Shown piece after piece: positions 10,131-21,799 of a DNA stretch of 64,000 bases. Both the position numbers and the translations under genes were made by a program. Source of the stretch: Rhyzopertha dominica (lineage: Eukaryota > Arthropoda > Insecta > Coleoptera > Bostrichidae). How positions within the stretch are numbered: the stretch's first letter is position 1; each line of letters begins with the position of its first letter. Below the pieces are notes generated by a model. The model was not told the DNA's origin. It saw only the letters and a list, made by a program, of their open reading frames with translations, and ran no database searches. The stretch spans positions 16,636,392 to 16,700,391 of the forward strand of contig QCXZ01000003.1 of the NCBI GenBank assembly GCA_025024175.1. The letters run 5' to 3'.

Positions 10131-10215
10131 ACGTCCACGATGAACTGAGCTTTGAAGATGGTCAACACAGCAGTGGGCGAAACGTCAGCGAGGAGGAAAT
10201 CGCCATGATCTCGGC
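10131..10215 (+). repeat. Penelope-like 3'-end fragment, copy 1
   Basis: A segment also found at 41911-41990: CCACGATGAACTGAGC, then TTTGAAGATGGTCAACAC, then GGGCGAAACGTCAGCG and GAGGAAATCGC. The GAAGA ... CGAAACGTC layout is the same as in the Penelope-like dimer at 13-14 kb and looks like a relaxed hammerhead core. No coding part of a Penelope element adjoins it. Confidence 0.5.
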
Positions 10216-11336
10216 CAACTAATCCGGAATCATCTATCAGTAAGGAAGTTGAGATTGACAAGCCTACTGTAGGAAAAGAAACGACTTTGTATGGTTATTT
10301 TTGTAAAATACGGCGAGCTTTTAAGCAACAAATCGTGTTTACGGCCTTTGCTGCATTTTATGTTTTGGTAATTATCTTCAACAGTTGTTGGAAATCCCAA
10401 AATTCTATAATTTACATATAAGATTAATCTCGAATTTTATTGCTGCACACTGAGATTATTATTTTGTGATTTATGCTGAAAAACTGAAAACGGAAAACCG
10501 CAATTTAAGCAAGCGTGATAAATATCACGCTAATAAATAGGCAATGATTCTACTACAGGTGGATCATTAGCGTTTTCTCACAAATCCCCAGCAGAAGGTA
10601 ATTACCTGGACCCTCGATTAATTTAGGTCTAAAAGACTGGCCCTTTTCCCCCGGGGCGCGTCCTGGAGTTCTAAACAACCCTTGTAACCGCATGCTCTGC
10701 ACTACCCTACAGTTTCAGTAAAACTTGTCATACATGATCCCTTCTCTGCATTCTCCGTTATACGACACGGCTAGCGATGATGGCGTTCTTTCAAACATTC
10801 CATCTCGCTAAGGAACAATTAGGTCGGAAGACAGTGGCGTGGGTTTATAGTCTCAGTGTTGTAGACGTAGTTGTACAATAAAAACCATATTAGCAGAGTA
10901 GATCAAAAGTTATTGTATCTCATAGGTGTACTGCAATAAAACGTTAAAGAGAATCATAATGTTTGGCTACTAATACATATATACAATTATGTATTTCTTT
11001 CTGCGGAATTAATAAACTGGTTAAAGTCCTACACTCATAAAGTAAGCTTTCCCTGAATAAAGCAAGGAGGGGTTTTTGATAGTAAGGTAGGTATTTAACA
11101 TTTTTGAGTCAACGTATATTGCAAACTGATATGGTTCGCAGATGATAATATAATATTAAAATTTTAACCATATTGGAGAGCAAGAGAAAACCGAGCCTTA
11201 CAAGATAATCACCTTTAATATTCCTACTGTCACATAGGCGGAATAAAAGCTAACCCCGTATTCATGATAGCACCCACATTTATTAGTTGATTACAGTATT
11301 CCAAGCGACTGTCAAGTGTATTATAGAAAAAATCAA
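10216..11336. other. No recognisable feature
   Basis: Unique-looking AT-rich sequence with a short GC-rich patch near 10640-10670 (CCCCCGGGGCGCG). No gene, RNA or repeat that I can support. Confidence 0.5.
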
Positions 11337-11340
11337 TTAA

Positions 11341-12247
11341 GAGGGGCATTTACTTGGAGGGATCGGGCAAAATGTAAACTATGCAACTCATGTTACCAGC
11401 GGGACATGGGACGTAAGAGGGTAGCCGATAGGTTGAAATCACGCAAAGATCAGATGGGCTAAACTAATATTCGGAAAATTGCTGACTGTTGCGTGTGCAT
11501 AAAAAAGTAAACATGATATTAGTAACTTACTATGATATTATACCAGGTTATTCAAAATATGGAATAACCCATTTATTTCTGTAAATATGAACTATATAAC
11601 ATTTCATTCTAACTGCATGTCGACTATGATTTCTGGAGGAACTTATATAATAATTTTCATTCCGCCTCCCCATTGCTTCGGCAGACAGTAAATTAATGTG
11701 AAAGAGCTTTTAACATTAAACTTGTCACGTGTATTTAGACATAAAAGCTTAGAAATCCGGTCATATCGGAATAAATCGTATACCGCACGATCATTCCCGA
11801 CAGGTTTGCATCTTAGCCTCACTGGTCTCTGGATACCACGCGACGAATCTGGTGGGGATGGGCATTCGCATTCCGCTCTTTTGACGGACTCGCACGAAAG
11901 GGTTTGCGGTTTTAGATTTTTTGAATGTTTTTACTTATTTATCGTGCTCATGTTTTTGGTAGTGTACAAATAAATATGTAGCTACAACGTGGAGTTCGAA
12001 TTTTTCGTTTATGTGCCTTAGTTTTCGAGAAATAGCTCGCCAAAAGTACGCATTTTTAAGCAAAATATAACAACAAATATTTACATTACCGTACCAAATT
12101 CAGAAAAAACTCGAACTCTACGTTGTAGCTACATCTTTTATCATTGTCACGTCGAAATTTCACTTCGAAAGAGTTTCGAATAACTCGGTAAAATGTAAAA
12201 CGGTAGGTGCTTAAAATGACCCGCTTCGCTCTAGGTAAACGCCCCTC
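11341..12247. mobile_element. TTAA-flanked inverted-repeat element (piggyBac-type ends)
   Basis: Both borders carry TTAA (11337-11340 and 12248-12251). The inward sequences are inverted repeats: GAGGGGCATTTACTTGGAG on the left and GAGGGGCGTTTACCTAGAG on the right (complement), with looser pairing for about 15 bp more. A TTAA target and GC-starting short repeats fit the piggyBac superfamily. The 907-bp interior has no transposase, so this is a non-autonomous copy. An extra internal inverted repeat (11979-12006 with 12103-12132, GTAGCTACAACGT) adds a hairpin near the right end. Confidence 0.6.
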
Positions 12248-12251
12248 TTAA

Positions 12252-12970
12252 CTGAAAATTTACTAACGTACGTACATATATACTTATTTACGCCATATTG
12301 TTAAACGCCTTAAAACCACGATACTCCATATATCAGTGACTGCTGGTCAGGTGAGGCAAGTGAAGAGTTGAGCAGAGCCTCACGATTAGTTTTATACCAC
12401 GTTTTGACGTAATAAACTGAATATAAAAAATCTGCTGTTGTAATTGACACTAGTATTTACGTAATACACTTATTAGGAGTTAGGTATCCCTTGAAAATAG
12501 ACAATGATATGTGCACCGTTGCACAAGTAGTTGTCGACACTAGAACTTGTAGCCTAGCTTCATGAGGCCACCAGCCAATAGGAATTTCGTGCGGGTATGG
12601 CGCGGGAGTAAACACGTTGTTTAGGGTTTTAATCTGGGAGCTTCGTAATGTACCAGGTTAAGACGTTACTTCCATTGAGTTGAATCGGAAATTATCGGTT
12701 TCTTTCAAGGTACTACGTGGCGTGTCACGTTTGTGACAATATATTTTCTATTTTAACATGTTATCTGCTGGCATCTTTCACCATCCCGTTAATTTAACAG
12801 GATTGTCAGTGTTATTACTAAAGAAGGTAAAAGGTTTACTACTTATTCGAATTAGTAATTAAGCTAATATACTAGGCGTGCATTCCAGGTGAAATTTTCC
12901 GCTAAACATTTGCATTACTGATTTGCTCCAAGTGAGCATTACCTCTAGCAGGTACCAATATATAAAGCGG
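12252..12970. other. No recognisable feature
   Basis: No frame, repeat or RNA that I can support in this spacer between the TTAA element and the Penelope-like insertion. Confidence 0.5.
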
Positions 12971-12971
12971 A

Positions 12972-12985
12972 CAAGCTTTTATTAT
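12972..12985. repeat. Target-site duplication, left copy
   Basis: CAAGCTTTTATTAT, identical to 14415-14428, flanking the Penelope-like dimer. Confidence 0.85.
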
Positions 12986-13064
12986 GGTTGAAGGCTTCCG
13001 TGGTTGTTGTCGATGACATGTTGTTTTCCGGGCTGGTTCCCACGTTGGTTATTAGACCTTGACG

Positions 13065-13094
13065 TTTCGACACTCATGTCGGTGTCTTCCTCAG
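13065..13094 (-). ncRNA. Hammerhead-like motif at PLE 3' end (minus copy)
   Basis: The minus strand reads CTGAGGA, then a short stem GACAC/GTGTC, then GAAACGTC: the core CUGAnGA - stem II - GAAA order of hammerhead ribozymes. The plus copy differs in the core only at the freely variable position (CTGAAGA). Hammerhead motifs have been described in Penelope-like elements. Stems I and III are not convincing by eye. Confidence 0.45.
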
Positions 13095-13118
13095 AAGTAG
13101 CTCTGAAACTGAAGTGTC

Positions 13119-13729
13119 CTAGTCCGCTCGGGTATTTATACTCGTCCGGGTCACTGACGCGTGGGCGTTGTTACGCATGACCGGTTTCCAGATTCCAGGT
13201 AGTTCGATGCCCCGGTCTCGGTTGTAATTGTACGGGTTCTTCTGGATTTCGATGGCTTCCTTGTACAGGCTCGGCCAAATTCTCGCTTCCCTCGACAGCA
13301 TTTGTGCTTCCTCGAATTTGATGATGTGGCCAGTCTCCATTCGATGTTCTGCTACAGCCGACCTATCAACTTGCCGGTCTCTGGTGTCCCTCATGTGCTC
13401 TTTGATTCTCGTGCCGATGTGCCTTCCGGTTTGGCCGATGTAAACCTTCCCACAGCTGCATGGGATGCTGTACACACCTTGTGTTTGTAGCTCCTCGGTC
13501 GTCGAAAGATATTTCAGAAAGGCGTTAGCTATCTTTCTCGGGGCGGTAAAGATGGTGTTTATATGATGTCTTCTCAGCAGGCGTCCGATCTTATATGTAC
13601 ATCCATTGACGTAGGACAGGTATGCTGCAGCAATGTGCTTCTCTGGTTCCTTCCTCCGTGGTTGCTTGTTGATAGCCTTTTCAATCTGTGCCTTAGGATA
13701 TTCGTTCATCTGTAGTGCTCTGCGTAGAA
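13119..13729 (-). pseudogene. PLE linker and GIY-YIG endonuclease, 5'-truncated (minus copy)
   Basis: A 196-codon open frame that continues upstream to the dimer centre. The ATG at 13709 corresponds to a lysine codon in the other copy, so it is not a genuine start. Counted from it, GVYSIPCSCGKVYIG (78-92) supplies the GIY and YIG motifs with the C-x-C that PLE endonucleases carry. R101 (TRIKEH) and the EHRMETGH segment near 121-128 fit the rest of the nuclease. In PLEs this domain nicks target DNA for reverse transcription. Here it is severed from any RT. The frame is otherwise intact, and it is the better preserved of the two copies. Confidence 0.8.
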
Positions 13730-13769
13730 GCTAGTCAGCGAACCAGACCACCTAAAAGAAGAATTAGAA

Positions 13770-14280
13770 CATCTACGCAGAGCACTACAGAAGAACGGAT
13801 ATCCTAAGGCACAGATTGAGAAGGCTATCAACAAGCAACCACGGAGGAAGGAACCAGAGGAGCACATCGCTGCAGCATACCTGCCCTACGTCAATGGATG
13901 TACAGATAAGATCGGACGGCTGCTGAGAAGACATCATATAAACACCATCTTACAAACACAAGGTGTGTACAGCATCCCATGCAGCTGTGGGAAGGTTTAC
14001 ATCGGCCAAACCGGAAGGCACAGCAGCACGAGAATCAAGGNGNACATGAGGGACACCAGAGACCGGCAAGGTGATAGGTCGGCTGTAGCAGAACATCGAG
14101 TGGAGACTGGCCACATCATCAAATTCGAGGAAGCACAAGGGAAGCGAGATTTTGGCCGAGACTGTACAAGGAAGCCATCGAAATCCAGAAGAACCCGCAC
14201 AATTACCATCGAGACCGGGGCACCGAACTACCTGGAATCTGGAAACCGGTCATACGTAATAACACCCACGCGTCAGTGAC
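13770..14280 (+). pseudogene. PLE linker and GIY-YIG endonuclease, deleted and frameshifted (plus copy)
   Basis: Matches the minus copy closely: YPKAQIEKAINKQPRRKEP, then GVYSIPCSCGKVYIG. About 60 bp between INTI and QTQGVY is deleted, and a deletion of about 10 bp after KFEEAQ shifts the frame, so the C-terminal part is read wrongly. Two ambiguous bases fall at 14041 and 14043. Non-functional. Confidence 0.8.
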
Positions 14281-14335
14281 CCGGACGAGTATAAATACCC
14301 GAGCGGAATAGGACACTTCAGTTTCAGAGCTACTT

Positions 14336-14369
14336 CTGAAGAAGACACCGACATGAGTGTCGAAACGTC
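14336..14369 (+). ncRNA. Hammerhead-like motif at PLE 3' end (plus copy)
   Basis: CTGAAGA, stem GACAC/GTGTC, then GAAACGTC. It is the mirror copy of 13065-13094, with the same stem II and GAAA box. Ribozyme activity is inference from motif order. Confidence 0.45.
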
Positions 14370-14414
14370 AAGGTCTAATAACCAACGTGGGAACCAGCCC
14401 GGAAACCAACGTGT

Positions 14415-14428
14415 CAAGCTTTTATTAT
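14415..14428. repeat. Target-site duplication, right copy
   Basis: CAAGCTTTTATTAT, identical to 12972-12985. Confidence 0.85.
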
Positions 14429-16130
14429 TTTATGCTAAGTACTCCCCACTTTTACTCATCATGATCAAGTAATGTACATTTGCTCGCACTGAGTTGCCAA
14501 GCGCCAGTAGTCTGTTATACACTCCTAATATCATATATTCATTATTAATATCCAAAATTTTTTATTTTTCTTTTGTTTTTTCCACTTTGTACCCAAACGG
14601 AATAAATGACCTTCATTTTTTAGTCACTTAAACTAATACTAGATTCGTTATCGTAACTTACTGTTTTTTTTATTTATGGAACGGTTTATTTTCATAAAAT
14701 AATAAAGATATTAACCAATAATAGTTTCGTTAATCTTGCTCTAACCACACTAACTAAAATATCTATCTATTACTTTTATGGGATGCTATAAAGATCCTAC
14801 ATATACATATATAGGATGGACGCGGAGCGTCGCAACTGGTCCAGAAATTTTGATGACCAACGAGAACATTCAACCGATTGAAAATGCCCTATTGTTTCCT
14901 GACGCGAAAGAAAGCTTCAAGAACATACTAGAACATGTTCTTAGGCAATCGTGCGAACTTCGATTTAGTTGTCTAATCCGTAAGCGCTACTTTCGCCACA
15001 TGATATTATTATTTTTATTCAAGGCCAATACAGCAGCAGAAACGTACTCGTAATTATAGTTTTTGCTAAAATATGTAGGTACTGTGAGTTTGTCTATACT
15101 ATACTGCAGCAGACGCTTTCGTTTTGATAATTAACATTTCCTAATTAGTTTATACTTTTACATTTTAATTAAGGTCAGCAGTCCAGAATTGATATATCTT
15201 CAATATCTTGCTTTGTTTTAAAATATATCATTTGAAATAGCGTTATCATTATTTTTGTTCACGCATTGCTTTTATATACTACAATTCTTCCACAACAGCA
15301 TTCCCTTTCGTATGAGAATTTGCTCCCAGACTACGCCATTGTCATTAAGTCGTGTACAACATTGCAGGAATGCGTCGTCCGCGGGTTTCACGTTCCTAAA
15401 GGGAGTGAGAAAGGTTTGCGTGATTTGTGAAAAGCTGGTCCGTGTGATTAGTAGCGACCGAGAAGAAATGTTCCGGAATAATGATGTAAGAGGGTTGCCC
15501 GACGTGTATTTTAAGGAAATGGCGGGTAGAACGACTTCACTTAAGGTTTTGGAGCTAATTACCTAGGCAGCTGTCGGAGGGTTTCAAGGAAAACTGATGC
15601 TTTCAACATCAGTAGGTGTGTTGGCAAATGGGAATTGAGTTATACATGTTCGTAGTAACATCTTTTCGTTGAGGAAAATATGATGTGTCGTATGACAGAG
15701 AAAAGCTTATATTACTTGGATCCAACTCCTACGTTACGGAGCTATAATTATTTTTTGCGCATTAACCATTTACCGAACAGTTTTATAAACTTGATACAAA
15801 ATTATAAATTTTGTGTGGTTCTTTAAAACAAAAACAAATATAGAATTCTTCGTAGCTACTAAATATTGTCGCGTTTGCTTAAACTGTGAATTCAGCTGTT
15901 ACTGCGAATTGGAGATGCCGAGGCGAGATGAGATGAGTAATTATATAATTTCTATTACAAAAATAAGAAATATAAGAAGTAGTTATATTGTACGAAATGT
16001 GTTATTGTGACTATGACCTATTACGGTTTATATCGCAAACATAAGCATTGCGTAGAATGTATAACAGTCGTTGCCTGTATATTGTTAAATCAATAGTATC
16101 TATTTTATAGGTTTTTGAGACAAATTTTAC
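14429..16130. other. No recognisable feature
   Basis: AT-rich; the frames at 14778-15053, 15255-15566 and 15813-16010 show no domain I recognise and look like chance frames. Confidence 0.5.
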
Positions 16131-16134
16131 TTGA

Positions 16135-16215
16135 AAACACATCAGCTCCCACCGAGAATCGAACTCGAGGCCTTCAGATTTCTCCTTGAATTCTGAAGAA
16201 AAGCTGAACAGGGCG
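16135..16215 (-). repeat. tRNA-like B-box unit, possible old SINE
   Basis: On the minus strand GAGTTCGATTCTC matches a Pol III B box and pairs as a T arm, followed by GGTGGGAGCTGATGTG. The upstream A-box region is weak, so this is more likely a decayed tRNA-derived repeat than a tRNA gene. Confidence 0.35.
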
Positions 16216-18060
16216 ACATGCGACATACCTTTTTTACTTTGTTTTATAGGCTATTAATTAAAAAAAATGAATTTGAAGTTATTGTCAAAATAATATACAT
16301 ACACAACCGAACAGTTTTAGCAGTAACGGTTCAAATTGTTTTATTCTAGGTAAATATATATATTTTTTATTACAGTTGTTATGTTCTCTGTTTGACCATG
16401 TTAGTAAACCATGCTCTGTGAAAATAGAAACGAATTTCAATGCGCCAGCGGTATTAATTGTATTTTGGTAGTTGTTGATTGTTGCTTTTAAAAATTATTT
16501 ATCTAACATAACAACATGTATGAGTCATTAGAAGTGCAAATTAAATGGAATTAATATTGAATAAATTAGGCAATTAGTTGCTCGATTATGTGCGCGGTTT
16601 GTATACCACCTTGTCAATAACTTCAAACTGAAAAAAGCTACCAACCCTCGGGTTTTCACCACTTTTTGCTAAACAAAATAAAGCTAAAAATTGTGCATTG
16701 CTTCATTTTTTCCGGAAACATAAGAAAGTGTACCTTTTTTGTAATTTTGCGCGTGTCGTGTGTAGTATTTTGACTATAACTTCATAACAAGAAAAGCTAT
16801 ATACCTCAGGTTTTTACTAAAGTTTTATTAAATAAGAGCCTACTAAACAAAGTGAAAAAATTTATACCGTATTATTTAATGTTTTAGAAATCGAGGAAAG
16901 TATGATAGTTTCCCAAATGGCGCCCTCTTCCGTTATTTAGAGAAACTAATTTTGGAAAAATTTACCATTAATATTAATCCCCTTGAAATTTCTTCTAAAC
17001 TAAACCCTAGCCTGTTAAATTTGGTTAAGGCGTTTAAAAGATATAGCATCCAGAATTTAAAGCCATTTTGCTATGTAGTATCGTTACCATGGCAACAAGA
17101 CAAAAAAATGTTGTTAGGAGACCTTTAGATAATTAAACAGAGATTCTAAAAATTTTATTTCCCACTACATCTTAGTGGGAAATTATTTGCATGTAATTGG
17201 AACATAATACCGATAGCATGAATTCTTTTCAAGACATATCAGCTCCGTACCCTTAGTGAATCACTCTATACATTCTGCGCCTGTAATTTTATTTTTAAGG
17301 CAAGTGTAAAGGCTGCAAACCTCAAAGTTAAGTGACCAAAAACCGATGCTATAGCGCTATAACATTTTTATAGGGAAACCCGGACTTAAACTCTTATAAC
17401 GCTAGTCATTTGTATGATCTTGAACTGGTAATGTACATAAATAAACAATACACATTTCTAAACATCATATTTAAGCTTTTTGTAAGATTTCAATGTAACA
17501 TTTTGATTTTTAATATCTTGAGTCTGACAACACTGTCTTTAGTAAGTGCTTTCTTTTTGTGTATATCTTCATATTTATAGTTATGTCTGAATCTGCATAT
17601 ACATAGCTGGCGGATGATTCAAGAATCTTACTCCCAAAGTGTTAATACTGTTTGAAAGATCAGTTTATTCATGCAACAATTGCAATTGCCCCTCCCCCTA
17701 GGAACTAAATTAATTTGATAATGAAATAGCAGCTTTTTTACATTTAACAGTACAAATTTGTTGCAAACTATTGGTTTGTTGTATAATATACATTTTAGCA
17801 AATTAAACGTTAAAATTTAAGTCACACCTCTTCTGTTTTTTCTTGTTTGTACTTAACATTTTTCTTATGTATGGAGCTTTGCCCCCCNNCNCCCCCCAAG
17901 ATACTTTTCTGGCTACGCCACTGTGCGTACACTATGAAGCAAGTATAATCGTTTTAAAAGAATACTGGTGATATATTGCTCGTGTTGAGATTAGTTTAGG
18001 ATTGGGTAAACAATTTTAACAAAAATTTCGATATTGATTGGGTATTAATTATTAGGTCGT
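16216..18060. other. No gene seen; weak internal similarity
   Basis: No coding frame. Segments near 16618-16680 and 16782-16850 resemble each other loosely (AACTTCA, AAAGCTA, CTC-GGTTTT). A small hairpin (TTTCCCACTA / TAGTGGGAAA) lies at 17158-17183. A C-rich patch with three ambiguous bases is at 17882-17898. Confidence 0.4.
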
Positions 18061-18069
18061 GCTTCCGCT

Positions 18070-18174
18070 GCCGGCAACGACACCCACATAATAAACCAAT
18101 GGCTATCGGCGCCGCTTCCCTTTAAAATATCGGCCTCGGAAACCACTGGTTTATTTTGAGGGTGCCGTTGCCGC
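18070..18174. repeat. Short foldback hairpin
   Basis: Left arm 18070-18102 (GCCGGCAACGACACC ... ATAAACCAATGG) pairs with right arm 18143-18174 (CCACTGGTTTATTTTG ... GTGCCGTTGCCGC) with a few mismatches around a 40-bp loop. Non-coding. It could be a small MITE or the end of a larger element. Confidence 0.6.
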
Positions 18175-18290
18175 ATGATACAATGAACATAATATCTAGC
18201 CATTTTGTTATTGGTATCTCGACATTATACTTCAGACTCTTTTTCTCTCAAATGAAAAATGTCTAGAAATTCTCATGTCTTGTCCGCTTT

Positions 18291-18490
18291 ATTAAATATT
18301 AATTGGCAGAGCGCTTTCGACCCTAAATGGCCATCGTCAGTACCTTATACAATTACATATTATGAAAAAATAGTTGATAATTAATTTTGTATCAGAATTA
18401 ATTTATGTTTCCCCATAGTTTGTATTTTCGCATAGTAACATTTACGATGGCCATTTAAGGCCGAAAGCGCTCTGCCAATTAATATTTAAT
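18291..18490. repeat. Inverted repeat with hammerhead-like motifs (PLE-type ends)
   Basis: Arms at 18291-18340 and 18441-18490 are inverted copies (AATTGGCAGAGCGCTTTCG and complement) around a 100-bp spacer. The left arm read on the minus strand gives CTGACGA, a GGCC/GGTC stem and GAAAGCGC. The right arm on the plus strand gives TTTACGA, a GGCC/GGCC stem and GAAAGCGC. The layout matches the hammerhead core and the PLE ends at 13-14 kb, but the sequence family differs. Confidence 0.55.
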
Positions 18491-21330
18491 ACTGACATTT
18501 GATGTAGTTTACCTGTTCCTAGCAGAAATATTTATAAGTAACTGGTAAAAACACTTCTTAATTCAACAAATTTATTGAAACATTTGTTCTTCCGGGTTCG
18601 AAGCGTTGATGACCTATTCTGCGTTTGGACAAGAACAAGTTAAGAATAAGATAATTTTTTAAATCATATCATGGGAATAAACACCAAAAGAGAATTTACT
18701 ATAGAAAATGATAGATACAATTAAATCGTATCTTCATATCAATCACCTCACATAAAACACAGTGCAGTTAATAGCTAAAAACGGATTGCTAACATTTTTT
18801 CTGTCTAAAGTTACCTTCATAAATATTTAAATATACTAAGAACTATAGCAATAGCATAAAACCCATCGATTATAGACAAAATAGAAAAAATTGCTTCCAA
18901 AAAATATAATATAAATTAACAAAAAAATATTTTACACCGCCACAAGTAACACTATGTCAAATCATAATTACAGATATTTAAACTATTTCAAATCTTTGGC
19001 CAGCAAAATTTGAAGTGAATTAAAAAAGTTTAATATCTAAACAATTCGCCTTAATAAACCCAATCTAGGTAAAATGTTATAATATAAGTAATAACAAATC
19101 AAAGACAAACAAAGAAAAAAACTTAAACATAAAAAAGTGATACATATAAAAACTTATGCTACCGGTTTCATTCAACACTGTACCTATAAAAAATAATCAC
19201 AAAAATTCACCTCATTTTAATGTATCGCATGTGTGTAATCAAGGAAAAACAATGTCTGCTAGAAAATTTCGAAATTAAACAAGTACAATTTCGTGACGAA
19301 ATGCTTCGTAAATGATAAAATGGATTTGAACTGGTTAGCTCAATTTTTTTGGATAGCTCACGCGATGACGTCAGTAAGCCTGACCTCTATATATTTCGCC
19401 TGCGCGATATCTTACTTCTTGTCCTCGGCGGTAGCTTATTTGGATGTGTATAAGGGTAGCGGAGGCTCAGCCAGTTATTGAACTACCTACTTGAATTTAA
19501 AAAATAATTAAATGACAGCAAAATTTAAGCTTTACGGACCATTGCATTAAATAGGTTTTAGCGTTTATTAAAAAGGGAAATGTGGGTTATTTTTTTGTGT
19601 AGGGAACTCAAGAAAGCAAAGGTTTTAGCGAAGTGTAATTATTTTTTGCCCTCGAACTGTTTAGTCCAGGTCTCGCCACAAACATACTTTAATTAATAAA
19701 CAGAAAGGGGAAAATGTAGACGCGTTAATTGCTTTTGGTATTTTCGTGTGCGAGATAAATTACAGAGAAAAAGGATTGTTTATTAGTAGCGAAATTTTGG
19801 AGAAATTTCCTTATTATTCAAATTTTGACGAAGGAATTATTTATGCGATTTTATATTTTTTATTATATCATATACCCTTTAAGATCTGTAAGGGTTAGGT
19901 TGCGCAGTTACTTAGACCTGCGTTATTCTTTCGGTGAAAAAAATAGATTGTATGATTTTATAATTTGCGTTCGTTGCAAGAGCGACGATGATCGCGATAA
20001 GAATGAACTTAGTGACCCTAGTCTTGTAGAAGTTTAAGAAACCAACAATATTATAATAGGCTTCATTGTGTCAATCAGTTGAATTTGTAGGTAGTCTGGC
20101 CGTTTATTATACTGAAATATACTTGTCACTGATCGTAAAACCGCCGACTATGTGGTAAATAATAAACAGGTAAATCAGAGAAATTAATAGAGTGTAGCTT
20201 TATGTTGAATCACCGAGATGAAATGGTACGTAATGTAACGAATTCGTACTGTGGAAAGCTACACAGTACGGCTGAATAGATTGGTTGGAAATTATTAATA
20301 TCTTCAAACGCCATTATCAACTATTAATTGTAAAGTCGCAATTTGTTCTGGCGGCGCTTTGTTTGTTTTTCTTCTATCGTAATTTGCATCTCTGGTCCAC
20401 TATTATACTGTTCTGCTTGTACTATTCAGGGTAATTGCGAGAATTTCAGGGCAGATGTCCTCAGTGCCGTCTAACCGGAATTCTGCGAACTAGGCGGTGA
20501 CTGTGACTGTGACTGAACTGTGATTTGGCAAGGGCAGATGATTTACTTAATTTAAGGAAATTCTAACACTAAATTTTATGTAGATGATTAAACTTTCCTA
20601 TACTCTACCGACTTATTATAACCGCTATGGTTAGTTTACTAAGTATCTGCGCAATTCACGTGAAATATGACATCGTAGGCAACTAATATAGCACAATCTC
20701 TCGGCAAATAAATTTAGTTCAAGAAATTACGCTTTTGAAGGCGTAAAATGTAAGCTTGTACCCTGCAGTCCCAACGAAAGTGGTACACCCCGCACATAAG
20801 CTAAAAATAGCGTTGCAAGTAGGTAACCTTAACTGGCTTCACTGGTACTTCTCCTGCAAGCATTACATACATGCGTTCCTCTATTGTTAAAGTTAAAAAT
20901 GAAATGGTGATGCACTTCACATCAACAAACAGAACATGTTATATGCAGTTTCAAATCCTCTTATGTAAAGAATGCAGATTTTAGTCTTATTATTGATATC
21001 ATTTTATATTATACTTATTAACTTATTTATTGATTACGTCGTAATACTGCCGCAGTATGCAATGATATACGTCCACACCCATTTACTGTTACGTCTGGAA
21101 TATGAAGATAATAGTCATAAATTAATTAAATTATTTAAAACTTTTGTTTTATAATTCCTAATACAGACAACGCGAGTTTATATTAAGCCTGATTTTTTCT
21201 GTAAATAGAACTATGGGAAACAGTGTTAGACTTTGGCAACCGAAGAAGTCACAATTTTATTCATTTTTTGTTACATAGAAATTGAATTTATGTTAAGAAA
21301 GTGACAACTACAGTTTTCAGTATGTTATTC
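18491..21330. other. No recognisable feature
   Basis: AT-rich; short frames at 19293-19481, 19825-20037 and 20972-21154 show no recognisable domain. A tiny (GTGACT)n run is at 20497-20515. Confidence 0.5.
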
Positions 21331-21759
21331 TAATTTTTTTCGCATATTTTTTTTGTTATGTCAACGCAAAAAGGAGGCCTGTTGTTGCAATTATATTTTT
21401 GATAACTTTTTAATGAAAATAGATTGTTTTGTGAAATTGTTAGTGTAATTGAATGATGTTACCTAGCGGCTTATTTCTTGTATTTTTTTTAACTATGCAT
21501 AGTATCTTTAGGGATTCGAATAGCTGGACCTCTTATATACCCGCTTTTTTTTGTGCAGACCTCTCTCTCTTTAATCTCTTTCTTTATTTGACTTATAATC
21601 AATTACATTATTATTATTTATCGTTATTATTAATGTTTTCTGTTTTTTTACTGACTCACTTTTATGTATGATAAAAGGTTTATTATATTTGCTTTGAAAT
21701 TGTAAACATGTAAATGGGAGCTGGTATTTAGTGCAATTCTGTAAGTGTTGTTCCTGTTG

Positions 21760-21761
21760 AA

Positions 21762-21793
<32 letters not shown>
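21760..21793. repeat. (AATA)n run, possible non-LTR 3' tail
   Basis: About eight AATA units directly after TGTTCCTGTTGAATAAA. A run of this kind just after a poly(A)-signal-like string often marks the 3' end of a non-LTR retrotransposon. The T-rich sequence before it (21390-21755) shows no RT, so the link is only suggestive. Confidence 0.4.
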
Positions 21794-21799
21794 AAACAA

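Larger units (their letters stand above)
12986..14414. mobile_element. Head-to-head Penelope-like element dimer
   Basis: Two 3' portions of one Penelope-like element (PLE) lie in inverted orientation: minus copy about 12986-13729 and plus copy about 13770-14414. A near-perfect 19-bp inverted repeat (TGTAGTGCTCTGCGTAGA and its complement) closes a loop of about 40 bp at the centre. Both copies encode the linker and GIY-YIG endonuclease, followed by the same 3' end. Perfect 14-bp direct repeats flank the whole, so the dimer integrated as one unit. Neither copy includes the reverse transcriptase. PLEs are known to leave inverted and tandem partial copies, which fits this structure. Confidence 0.85.

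Noticed and set aside
17880..17920. hAT-like end (minus strand CAGTGGCGTAGCCAG) beside a C-rich patch with N bases
   Set aside because: No partner terminus or target duplication was found; this string is common at decayed insect repeats.
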